A DNA stretch of 11,571 nt from Halanaerobium sp046541575 (lineage in GTDB: Bacteria; Bacillota; Halanaerobiia; Halanaerobiales; Halanaerobiaceae): NCBI GenBank assembly GCA_046541575.1, contig JBKHDA010000061.1:1-11571 (forward strand). Reading direction: 5' to 3'. Below are positions 5,851 through 11,571 of this stretch, in pieces (the first letter of the stretch is position 1; every line of letters begins with the position of its first letter). The notes beneath the pieces were generated by a model. It saw nothing but the letters and a program-made list of their open reading frames with translations, ran no database searches and had not been told where the DNA came from. A program made the translations under genes and the position numbers.

Positions 5851-6449
5851 TGAATCCATATCCCAAACCAATGGGGAAATTGATCGGCGAGCTCAGCAAA
5901 CTGCCCGGTATCGGGCCTAAAACTGCTCGCCGTCTTTCTTTTTATATACTGGGGCAGCCTAAAAATGATGTAAAAACCCTGGCAGATGCTTTAATTGAGG
6001 CCCGTGAGAAAATCAATTACTGTTCTAACTGTAATCATCTGACTGAAGGTGATACCTGTTCTTTCTGTAAGTCTGAAGAAAGAGACAGAACTTCAATCTG
6101 TGTTGTAGAAAGTCCACGTGATGTAGTAGCAATGGAAAAAACCGGTGAATACAATGGCCTTTATCATGTGCTGCACGGAGCTATCTCACCGATGGATGGA
6201 ATTGGTCCAGATGAGATAAAAATTCGTTCTTTAATTCCAAGGCTGGAACAGGATCAGGTGCAGGAGGTTATTGTAGCAACTGACCCTAATGCAGAAGGTG
6301 ATGCAACTGCAATGTATCTTGCTAAGCTGATTAAACCGCTTGGTGTTAAAGTGACCAGGATTGCTCATGGGATTCCGGTTGGTGGAGATTTAGAATATGC
6401 AGATGAAGTAACCTTATCCAAAGCTTTAGAAGGAAGAAGAGAATTATAG
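5850..6449 (+). CDS. recR: Recombination mediator RecR
   Basis: RecR acts with RecF/RecO to load RecA at single-stranded gaps during recombinational repair. The 199 residues show the family layout: N-terminal helix-hairpin-helix LSKLPGIGPKTARRL (15-29), a C4 zinc finger with C58, C61, C70 and C73, a Toprim domain (about 81-175) with VVESPRD and ATDPNAEGD, and the C-terminal IAHGIPVGGDLEYAD (171-185) plus EGRREL end. Nothing is missing. The start ATG overlaps the ybaB stop (TAATG at 5848-5852), with only a weak ribosome site, so translation is likely coupled. The stop is 1 nt before a 184-bp inverted-repeat element. Confidence 0.97.
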   Translation: MNPYPKPMGKLIGELSKLPGIGPKTARRLSFYILGQPKNDVKTLADALIEAREKINYCSNCNHLTEGDTCSFCKSEERDRTSICVVESPRDVVAMEKTGEYNGLYHVLHGAISPMDGIGPDEIKIRSLIPRLEQDQVQEVIVATDPNAEGDATAMYLAKLIKPLGVKVTRIAHGIPVGGDLEYADEVTLSKALEGRREL

Positions 6450-6450
6450 T

Positions 6451-6634
6451 GTGCATGTACCGTTTACCAAACCAATAAATGGAAAATATCATTATAATTA
6501 ATTACCCATTATTTCAAATGCGAAATAATGGGTTTTTTAAATAATAAAGTCTCTATAGAGGGTTATCAGAGGATAATCGCAAACAAATGTTGATAATATC
6601 TGGTAAATAATGGGTCGGCAAACGGTACCTGCAC
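6451..6634. repeat. 184-bp element with 18-bp terminal inverted repeats
   Basis: GTGCATGTACCGTTTACC (6451-6468) pairs with GGCAAACGGTACCTGCAC (6617-6634) at 16 of 18 positions, and weaker similarity continues inward. Inside are a strong hairpin (6504-6533) and a second hairpin GGTTATC-agag-GATAATC (6561-6578). The motif AAATAATGGGT occurs twice (6523-6533 and 6605-6615), so ACCCATTATTT (6504-6514) has two alternative partners. A TTTTT run follows the right arm (6635-6639). The element starts just after the recR stop and ends 10 nt before the guaB -35. It may be a miniature inverted-repeat element that now supplies the operon terminator, or a structured RNA. No target-site duplication is seen. 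Confidence 0.6.
6504..6538 (+). terminator. Intrinsic terminator of the dnaX-ybaB-recR operon
   Basis: ACCCATTATTTC (6504-6515) pairs perfectly with GAAATAATGGGT (6522-6533) around the loop AAATGC, followed by TTTTT. The 12-bp stem is the strongest terminator in the window and lies inside the inverted-repeat element. Confidence 0.9.
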
Positions 6635-6644
6635 TTTTTACAGC

Positions 6645-6673
6645 TTGACATTACCCCTGAGCTTTGTTAAAAT
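6645..6673 (+). promoter_or_regulatory. guaB: Sigma-A promoter of guaB
   Basis: A perfect TTGACA (6645-6650), a 17-nt spacer and TAAAAT (6668-6673). Transcription would start near 6680, leaving an AT-rich leader of about 135 nt. I see no purine-riboswitch core and no terminator in it, only small AT hairpins. Confidence 0.85.
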
Positions 6674-6815
6674 ATTTAAAATATTAGATTGTTCTTAGCT
6701 TAAATTATTATCCATTTATCTCATTTTATTACTTACATAAGTCATAAAGTTGCATTAAGCAGCACTATGTTCATAATTTTTAAGTACTAATTTTCACAAA
6801 ATAAGGAGGTTGGTT

Positions 6816-8279
6816 ATGGAAAAAATAATTAAAGAAGGCTTGACTTTTGATGATGTTCTGCTGGTACCGGCAGAATCAAATGTAGTTCCCAAAGAAGTAA
6901 GTACAAGATCTAAACTAACTGATGAGATTTATCTCAACACTCCGATTATATCTGCTGGAATGGATACAGTTACCGAAGGAGATATGGCAATTGCAATGGC
7001 CAGAGAGGGTGGACTGGGAGTAATTCATAAAAACATGCCGATTGATGTCCAGGCAGCAGAGGTTGACCGGGTTAAGCGCTCTGAAAGTGGAGTAATCGTT
7101 GATCCTTTCTTTTTGAGTCCGGATGCTCTGATTGAAGAGGCGGAAGCCTTAATGTCTAAATATCATATTTCTGGTGTGCCAATTGTTGATGAGAAAGAAA
7201 AGCTGCTTGGAATTTTGACTAATCGGGATCTTCGTTTTGTAGAAGATTATAATCGTCCGGTTTCAGAGGTAATGACAGATGAAGAACTGGTAACAGCTCC
7301 GGTTGGGACTGATTTAGAAGGAGCCAAAGCCCAGTTAAGAAAACATAAAATAGAAAAACTGCCAATAGTTGATGATCAGGGAATTTTAAGAGGATTAATT
7401 ACTATTAAAGATATAGAAAAAGCAAAACAGTATCCCCAGGCTTCAAAGGATAAGCAGGGAAGACTGCTGGCTGCAGCTGCTGTTGGTACGGGTAATGATA
7501 CAGACCAAAGAGTAGCAGCTCTTGTTGAAGCTGGAGTTGATATTCTGGTAATTGATACAGCTCACGGACACTCACAAAATGTGATAAATGTAGTTAAGAA
7601 AATCAAAGATAAATATCCAGAGCTGCCTGTAATTGCAGGTAATGTCGCCACTGCAGAAGCAACAGAAGCTTTAATTAAAGCTGGAGCAGATGTTGTTAAG
7701 GTTGGAATCGGACCCGGCTCAATCTGTACAACCAGAGTTGTTGCTGGTGTTGGTGTTCCGCAGATTACTGCGATTAATGATGCGGCTAAAGTGGCCAAAA
7801 AGCACGGGAAAACAGTAATTGCTGATGGTGGAATTAAATATTCTGGTGATATTGTGAAGGCTATTTCTGCCGGGGCCAATTCTGTAATGATCGGAAGTCT
7901 GCTGGCAGGAACAGAAGAAAGTCCGGGAGAATTAGAAATTTACAAAGGAAGAAGTTATAAAGTCTATCGCGGTATGGGCTCGGTTAGTGCTATGAAAAAG
8001 GGAAGTAAAGACCGCTATTTCCAGGAAGATGAAACTGAATCAGAAAAATTTGTACCTGAGGGGATTGAAGGAAGAGTTCCTTATAAAGGTACCTTAGCAG
8101 AAACAGTTTATCAGCTGGTCGGAGGCTTAAAGTCTGGTATGGGTTACTGTGGAACTCCTGATATTGATTCACTGATCGAAGACTCTAAAATGATCAGAAT
8201 TTCTGCTGCCGGTCTCCGCGAAAGCCATCCCCATGATGTTAAAGTAACAAAAGAAGCTCCCAATTATAGTGTTGATTAA
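6816..8279 (+). CDS. guaB: IMP dehydrogenase
   Basis: GuaB oxidises IMP to XMP with NAD+, the committed step of GMP synthesis. From ATG 6816 it has 487 residues: a (beta/alpha)8 barrel interrupted by a CBS-domain pair (about 92-207), which in the family binds purine nucleotides and tunes activity. The catalytic loop GIGPGSICTTRVVAGVG (297-313) holds nucleophile Cys304. IMP-binding ADGGI (336-340) and the flap Arg400-Tyr401 are also present. Length is typical. ATG 6816 is chosen because AAGGAGG (6803-6809) stands 6 nt upstream; the in-frame TTG at 6810 would touch that site. It has its own promoter and a following terminator, so it appears monocistronic. Confidence 0.98.
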   Translation: MEKIIKEGLTFDDVLLVPAESNVVPKEVSTRSKLTDEIYLNTPIISAGMDTVTEGDMAIAMAREGGLGVIHKNMPIDVQAAEVDRVKRSESGVIVDPFFLSPDALIEEAEALMSKYHISGVPIVDEKEKLLGILTNRDLRFVEDYNRPVSEVMTDEELVTAPVGTDLEGAKAQLRKHKIEKLPIVDDQGILRGLITIKDIEKAKQYPQASKDKQGRLLAAAAVGTGNDTDQRVAALVEAGVDILVIDTAHGHSQNVINVVKKIKDKYPELPVIAGNVATAEATEALIKAGADVVKVGIGPGSICTTRVVAGVGVPQITAINDAAKVAKKHGKTVIADGGIKYSGDIVKAISAGANSVMIGSLLAGTEESPGELEIYKGRSYKVYRGMGSVSAMKKGSKDRYFQEDETESEKFVPEGIEGRVPYKGTLAETVYQLVGGLKSGMGYCGTPDIDSLIEDSKMIRISAAGLRESHPHDVKVTKEAPNYSVD

Positions 8280-8302
8280 AAAATTTAAGCTGGTAAATGA
8301 GG

Positions 8303-8332
8303 CTCTCTGCTCTTTTTGGGTGGAGAGTTTTT
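8303..8332 (+). terminator. Intrinsic terminator of guaB
   Basis: CTCTC (8303-8307) pairs with GAGAG (8323-8327), with a possible inner CTC/GGG pairing around a T-rich loop, followed by TTTTT (8328-8332). It lies 23 nt after the guaB stop. Confidence 0.75.
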
Positions 8333-8428
8333 ATTCACTACAAAATGACATTTTTTCACACTGAAGAATTCTTTGTTGCTAGTTTAACAGACATTAGGGA
8401 AGAATAGTATTAAGATTATATCTGTAGG

Positions 8429-8442
8429 TTGATTGAAATCAA
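8429..8442. promoter_or_regulatory. Short inverted repeat upstream of trxB
   Basis: TTGATT-ga-AATCAA is a perfect 6+6 dyad about 60 nt before the trxB start and could be an operator. The only -10-like element nearby is TATAAA (8462-8467), with a poor -35, so the trxB promoter is not defined. The regulator, if any, is unknown. Confidence 0.25.
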
Positions 8443-8499
8443 AATTTGCAATTAAAAACGCTATAAAATTTATTAAAGTTCATAACAGGGGGAATTGAA

Positions 8500-9546
8500 A
8501 TGAGCGATAAAAATAGACAGGAAGAAAATTTAATAATTATTGGTGGTGGACCTGGTGGGCTTTCTGCCTCAATTTATGCAGCCCGTAATGGAGTGGCACC
8601 TCTAGTTTTAAATGGACCGGAACCGGGTGGGCAGATTACAACAACATCTGAACTCGAAAATTATCCCGGCTTTCCTAATCCTATCGGTGGTTTTGAGCTA
8701 ACACAAAAAATGACCGAGCAGGCTGAAAATTTTGGTGTTCGTTTAAAATATGAAAGTGCAGAAGATGTTGATTTTTCTGGAGATAAATTTACTGTTAAAA
8801 CTGAAATGGGAGAATATATTGCTGATTCAATAGTTATTGCTACAGGAGCTGAGCCCAAAACACTTGGTTTAGATAAAGAAGACAGCTTCCGCGGTAATGG
8901 TGTTTCCTACTGTGCGACCTGTGATGCTGCTTTTTTTAGAAATAAAGAAGTGGCTATTGTAGGTGGTGGAGATACTGCTTTATGGGAATCAACATTTTTA
9001 GCTAAATTTGCTTCTAAGGTTTATATACTGCACCGCCGAGACAAATTTAGAGGTGCTAAAATTTTAGGAGATCGAGTTAAAGCCAAAGAAAATATTGAAA
9101 TTCTTTGGAATACAGAGGTTAAAGAACTTAAAGGTGAAAAGAAATTAAAAGGACTGCGAATTTTTAATAATCAAAGCAATGAGGAAAGAGATCTTGATGT
9201 TAATGGATTATTTATTGCCATTGGACATAAGCCGAGAACAGAATGTCTCAAGGGACAGATTGAATTAGATGATTATGGTTATATAGTTACAGATAAAAAA
9301 CAGCACACCAATATTCCGGGTGTTTTTGCCTGTGGTGATGTTCAGGATCCTGAATACCGCCAGGTTGTTATTGCTGCCGGATCTGGTGCTAAAGCTGCTA
9401 TTGAGGCTTCAGAATATATTGAAGAAAAAGAGAATTCTTTTCCTGCAAAAGATGTTAAGATGAGAAATCTGCCTGATGAAGATCAGGATGATTCTGCAGC
9501 TGAAAAAGAAGAAGGCGGGTTAAGTTTAAGCCTAAGTCTGGATTAA
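8500..9546 (+). CDS. trxB: Thioredoxin reductase with acidic C-terminal extension
   Basis: TrxB is an FAD enzyme that passes electrons from NADPH to thioredoxin. The 348 residues show the FAD dinucleotide fold GGGPGGLSASIYAA (15-28), redox-active CATC (C138, C141), the pyridine-nucleotide motif GGGDTA (155-160) with HRRDKFRG (178-185), and the terminal FAD motif GVFACGDVQDPEYRQVVIAA (274-293). The HRRxxxR pattern favours NADPH over a ferredoxin-dependent variant. The family domain ends near residue 308. About 40 further residues form an acidic, low-complexity tail ending LSLSLSLD, unusual for TrxB. ATG 8500 follows AGGGGGA (8487-8493). A terminator-like hairpin follows at 9637, so the gene is probably transcribed alone. 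No thioredoxin gene is adjacent. Confidence 0.95.
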   Translation: MSDKNRQEENLIIIGGGPGGLSASIYAARNGVAPLVLNGPEPGGQITTTSELENYPGFPNPIGGFELTQKMTEQAENFGVRLKYESAEDVDFSGDKFTVKTEMGEYIADSIVIATGAEPKTLGLDKEDSFRGNGVSYCATCDAAFFRNKEVAIVGGGDTALWESTFLAKFASKVYILHRRDKFRGAKILGDRVKAKENIEILWNTEVKELKGEKKLKGLRIFNNQSNEERDLDVNGLFIAIGHKPRTECLKGQIELDDYGYIVTDKKQHTNIPGVFACGDVQDPEYRQVVIAAGSGAKAAIEASEYIEEKENSFPAKDVKMRNLPDEDQDDSAAEKEEGGLSLSLSLD

Positions 9547-9556
9547 GAAAAATCCG

Positions 9557-9585
9557 AATTAAGATAAATTTTAATTAAGATAAAT
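9557..9585. repeat. Two-copy direct repeat after trxB
   Basis: AATTAAGATAAAT occurs at 9557-9569 and again at 9573-9585, a 16-nt period. It is AT-only apart from one G per copy and has no clear role; replication slippage is the simplest explanation. Confidence 0.45.
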
Positions 9586-9636
9586 AACAGATAATTTTAA
9601 TCGAAATTTAATAAAATTAAAACCTATAGATTTCAG

Positions 9637-9691
9637 AGTCGACAGGGCTTCCTTAAAGTTAATTGGAGGAGCTTTAGTCGACTTTTCTTTT
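9637..9691 (+). terminator. Probable terminator of trxB
   Basis: AGTCGAC (9637-9643) pairs with GTCGACT (9677-9683). An inner imperfect stem joins GGGCTTCCT to AGGAGCTTT, and a T-rich tract (TTTTCTTTTATT) follows. It separates trxB from tmk. The large stem with an interior loop is less canonical than the other terminators here. Confidence 0.6.
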
Positions 9692-9692
9692 A

Positions 9693-9721
9693 TTGCATTA
9701 GCTGGATGATTATTATATAAT
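9693..9721 (+). promoter_or_regulatory. Possible promoter of the tmk-darA-holB operon
   Basis: A perfect TATAAT (9716-9721) stands 17 nt after TTGCAT (9693-9698), which matches only half of the -35 consensus. A second TATAAT overlaps at 9722-9727. Placement directly after a terminator supports a promoter here. Confidence 0.5.
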
Positions 9722-9779
9722 TATAATATAAATAAGATTATTTTAACAAAGTTTAAAGTTGAGAGAGGAGCTGGCAGTT

Positions 9780-10406
9780 TTGGAGGAAGGTTTTTTTATT
9801 ACATTTGAAGGTATTGAGGGATCGGGGAAGACAACCCAGATAAATTTACTTGCAGATTATCTGCAAAAAAAGGGTTATGATGTGTTAGTCAGCAGAGAGC
9901 CCGGAGGAACTGCCTTAGGTAAAAAAATCAGGCAGCTGCTTTTAGATCCTCAGTATCATTCAATGGATTATAGAACAGAAATTCTCCTTTATGCTGCTGA
10001 TAGAGCTCAGCATGTTAAGGAAAAAATTAAACCTGCTTTAGAGCAGGGGAAAATTGTTATTTCAGATAGATTTGTTGATTCCAATCTTGCCTATCAGGCA
10101 GCTGGACGAGGACTTGATTATGAGATGGTTTATCAAATTAATGATTGGGTAATTGATTCTACCTGGCCTGATTTAACTCTGATTTTAGATATTGATATCA
10201 AAGAAGGCTTAAAAAGAGCCAGAGAGCTAAGTCTTGATTCAGCAGGAGACAGACTGGAGAGAGAAGTTGATGATTTCCATCAGCGGGTCAGAAATGCTTA
10301 TCTGAAGATGGCTGAGTCAGCAAGATTTGCTCTGGTAGACGCAGGTAGAAGCAGAGAAGAAGTCCAAAAAGATATAAAAAATATTATCACCAGGAGGTTA
10401 TTCTAA
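9780..10406 (+). CDS. tmk: Thymidylate kinase
   Basis: Tmk phosphorylates dTMP to dTDP with ATP, on the route to dTTP. Starting at TTG 9780 gives 208 residues, the usual length, beginning MEEGFFITFEGIEGSGKTT, where the P-loop GIEGSGKTT matches the family. The DR(Y/F) motif appears as SDRFVDSNLAYQ and the lid region as RLEREVDDFHQRV. TTG 9780 is preferred because GAGGAG (9765-9770) lies 9 nt before it; a TTG at 9759 would add seven residues and has no ribosome site. Its stop overlaps the darA start by one base (TAATG), so the two are translated together. The neighbours darA and holB match the Bacillus order, without yaaR. Confidence 0.96.
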   Translation: MEEGFFITFEGIEGSGKTTQINLLADYLQKKGYDVLVSREPGGTALGKKIRQLLLDPQYHSMDYRTEILLYAADRAQHVKEKIKPALEQGKIVISDRFVDSNLAYQAAGRGLDYEMVYQINDWVIDSTWPDLTLILDIDIKEGLKRARELSLDSAGDRLEREVDDFHQRVRNAYLKMAESARFALVDAGRSREEVQKDIKNIITRRLF

Positions 10407-10765
10407 TGGAAAAAAGAGCAGAAACAGGTAAAACTGTAAAAATGGTAGTGGCTATTGTTCATGACCATGATGCAGCAGATCTTCTGGAAGCACTGACAGC
10501 TGCTGGTTTTCAGGCGACAAAGATGGCATCAACTGGTGGTTTTTTGAGAGAAGGAAACACTACTTTTATGATTGGCTCAGATGAAGAGCATGTAGAGGAA
10601 GTTCTGGATATTATTAGGGAAAACTGTGAGTCACGCAAAAAAACAGTAGCCCCTATGTCTCCTGTCGCTAATTCCTTAGAAGGTTATTATTCTTTTCCAA
10701 TGGAAATTAAAATTGGAGGAGCAACTGTATTTATTATAGATGTGGAACAGTTCATGAAAATGTAA
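10406..10765 (+). CDS. darA: Cyclic-di-AMP receptor DarA (PstA/YaaQ family)
   Basis: DarA is a PII-like trimeric cytosolic protein that binds the second messenger c-di-AMP; its downstream targets are not well known. The 119 residues contain MVVAIVHDHDAADLL (13-27), the ligand-binding TGGFLREGNTTFMIG (43-57), VAPMSP (81-86) and the C-terminal GGATVFIIDVEQF (104-116), all hallmarks of the family. It has about 11 extra residues at the N-terminus compared with the Bacillus protein. The longer start is supported by AGGAGG (10392-10397) 8 nt before ATG 10406. The internal ATG at 10442 has no good ribosome site. It lies in an operon with tmk and holB. Confidence 0.95.
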   Translation: MEKRAETGKTVKMVVAIVHDHDAADLLEALTAAGFQATKMASTGGFLREGNTTFMIGSDEEHVEEVLDIIRENCESRKKTVAPMSPVANSLEGYYSFPMEIKIGGATVFIIDVEQFMKM

Positions 10766-10782
10766 GTAAGAGGAGTTTTTAG

Positions 10783-11571
10783 ATGAGTTTTAACTCAGTT
10801 ATTGGACAAAAAGAAGCGGTAGAAATACTGCAGGATGAAATAAAAAAAGATCGAATCAGCCATGCCTATCTTTTTTCTGCTAAAAAAGGCAGTGGCAAAT
10901 CAAAACTTGCTTTTGAATTTGCAAAAGCCAGCTTTTGTGAGGAATCTGTGGCTGACAGCTGTGGAAGCTGTATTAACTGCCGCAAAATGGATCACCAGAA
11001 CCATCCTGATTTCAAGCTGATTTCTGTTCTGGAAGCTAAAAGTGCAATTTCTATTGATCAAATAAGAGAACTCAAAAAGGAAATTGCCTATAAACCTTAT
11101 GACAGCGATCATAAAATTTATGTGATAGAAGAAGCAGAAAAAATGACTAAAGAAGCTTCAAATTCACTTTTAAAAACTTTAGAGGAGCCGCCATCTTTTG
11201 CTACCATAATTTTACTGGCAGCAGATAGTGGGAAACTACTGCCGACAATTGTTTCACGCTGTCAGCAGATTGAGCTGCGGAATGTGAGCCGGCATAAAAT
11301 TAAAGAACTGCTTCTGGCTGAAGGATTAAAAGAAGAGCAGGCAGAGATAATAAGCAGAACTGCAGCTGGAAGTCCCGGTAAAGCCCTTGCGATAGCCGAA
11401 ATTGAAAATTATTTTGAAAAAAGAGAGCAAATTTATGATTTTTTAAAAAATATAAACAGTAAAAATACAATTGAAATTTTTCAGATCACTGAGAAATTGA
11501 GCTCACTGCTTAAAGATGATTTTCCCTGTTTTAATTTGCTATCAGACTGGTATCGCGATATAATGATGATT
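10783..11571 (+). CDS. holB: DNA polymerase III subunit delta prime (3' part beyond window)
   Basis: Delta prime is the stator of the clamp-loader complex and partners DnaX. The open frame runs from ATG 10783 to the last base, 263 codons without a stop; family members are usually about 310-340 residues, so the C-terminus is cut by the window edge. Visible are IGQKEAVEIL (7-16), a nucleotide-binding loop SAKKGSGKS (32-40), zinc ligands C52, C60, C63 and C66, EEAEKM (116-121), LLKTLEEPP (129-137) and the SRC motif (158-160). The P-loop looks intact, unlike the degenerate site in E. coli delta prime; this is common in Firmicutes. AGGAG (10771-10775) lies 7 nt before the start, and the gap to darA is 17 nt. 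Confidence 0.94.
   Translation, partial: MSFNSVIGQKEAVEILQDEIKKDRISHAYLFSAKKGSGKSKLAFEFAKASFCEESVADSCGSCINCRKMDHQNHPDFKLISVLEAKSAISIDQIRELKKEIAYKPYDSDHKIYVIEEAEKMTKEASNSLLKTLEEPPSFATIILLAADSGKLLPTIVSRCQQIELRNVSRHKIKELLLAEGLKEEQAEIISRTAAGSPGKALAIAEIENYFEKREQIYDFLKNINSKNTIEIFQITEKLSSLLKDDFPCFNLLSDWYRDIMMI

Noticed and set aside
6445..6450. TATAGT as a -10 for a small RNA starting at the 6451 inverted repeat
   Set aside because: No -35 is found at proper spacing, and transcription would begin inside the left arm and so break the closing stem.
6451..6634. 6S RNA suggested by length and paired ends
   Set aside because: The strong internal terminator, the lack of a central bubble framed by two stable stems, and the lack of a promoter argue against it.
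6680..6815. Possible purine riboswitch in the guaB leader
   Set aside because: No conserved junction bases or paired loop motifs and no terminator are present; the leader is simply AT-rich.
7562..8172. Minus-strand open frames inside guaB
   Set aside because: They are antisense to the catalytic and flap regions of IMP dehydrogenase and are explained by codon bias of guaB.
8661..8858. Minus-strand open frame inside trxB
   Set aside because: It is antisense to the FAD-domain coding region of trxB, with no ribosome site or family match.
10900..11112. Minus-strand open frame near the right edge
   Set aside because: It is antisense to holB, whose + frame shows clear clamp-loader motifs to the window end.

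Overview
The window is AT-rich DNA from a low-GC Gram-positive (Firmicutes) bacterium. The core is the classic Firmicutes block tadA - tRNA-Ser - ffs (large Bacillus-type SRP RNA) - dnaX - ybaB - recR, followed by guaB, trxB and the block tmk - darA - holB. Acidic protein tails (DnaX, TrxB) and an obligate-anaerobe flavour (formate/nitrite channel, nitroreductase-like flavoprotein) would suit a halophilic anaerobe of the Halanaerobiales type; this assignment is inference, not something the sequence proves. All genes are on the + strand.

Layout. 1-33: apparent 3' end of an upstream CDS. 57-854: FNT-family formate/nitrite channel. 855-1239: no protein gene, but a 16-nt palindrome, a 71-bp element bounded by 10-bp inverted repeats, a consensus promoter and a hairpin-rich leader. 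1240-1316: tRNA-Arg(ACG) with terminator. 1491-2249: membrane-anchored SagB-type nitroreductase-like protein. 2345-2809: tadA, whose end overlaps tRNA-Ser(CGA) (2796-2888). 2938-3056: a strongly foldable four-way-junction RNA that I do not recognise, then tRNA-Ser(GGA) (3060-3151), SRP RNA (3181-3453) and its terminator. 3516-6449: dnaX-ybaB-recR operon. 6451-6634: a 184-bp inverted-repeat element that contains the operon terminator. 6816-8279: guaB with a near-consensus promoter. 8500-9546: trxB. 9780-11571: tmk-darA-holB operon, with holB cut by the window edge.

How the genes fit together. Most are information-processing housekeeping genes. TadA makes inosine-34 in tRNA-Arg(ACG), which is encoded about 1 kb upstream. 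The two serine tRNAs and SRP RNA serve translation and protein export. DnaX (tau/gamma) and HolB (delta prime) are subunits of the replicative clamp loader. RecR and YbaB act in recombinational repair and nucleoid binding. GuaB and Tmk supply GMP and dTDP, TrxB keeps thioredoxin reduced, and DarA is a PII-like cyclic-di-AMP receptor.

The features most worth a second look are non-coding. They are the four-way-junction RNA between the two tRNA-Ser genes, the tadA/tRNA-Ser overlap, a ten-adenine slippage site in dnaX where a shift in either direction meets a stop almost at once, and the 184-bp inverted-repeat element with mutually exclusive hairpins after recR.
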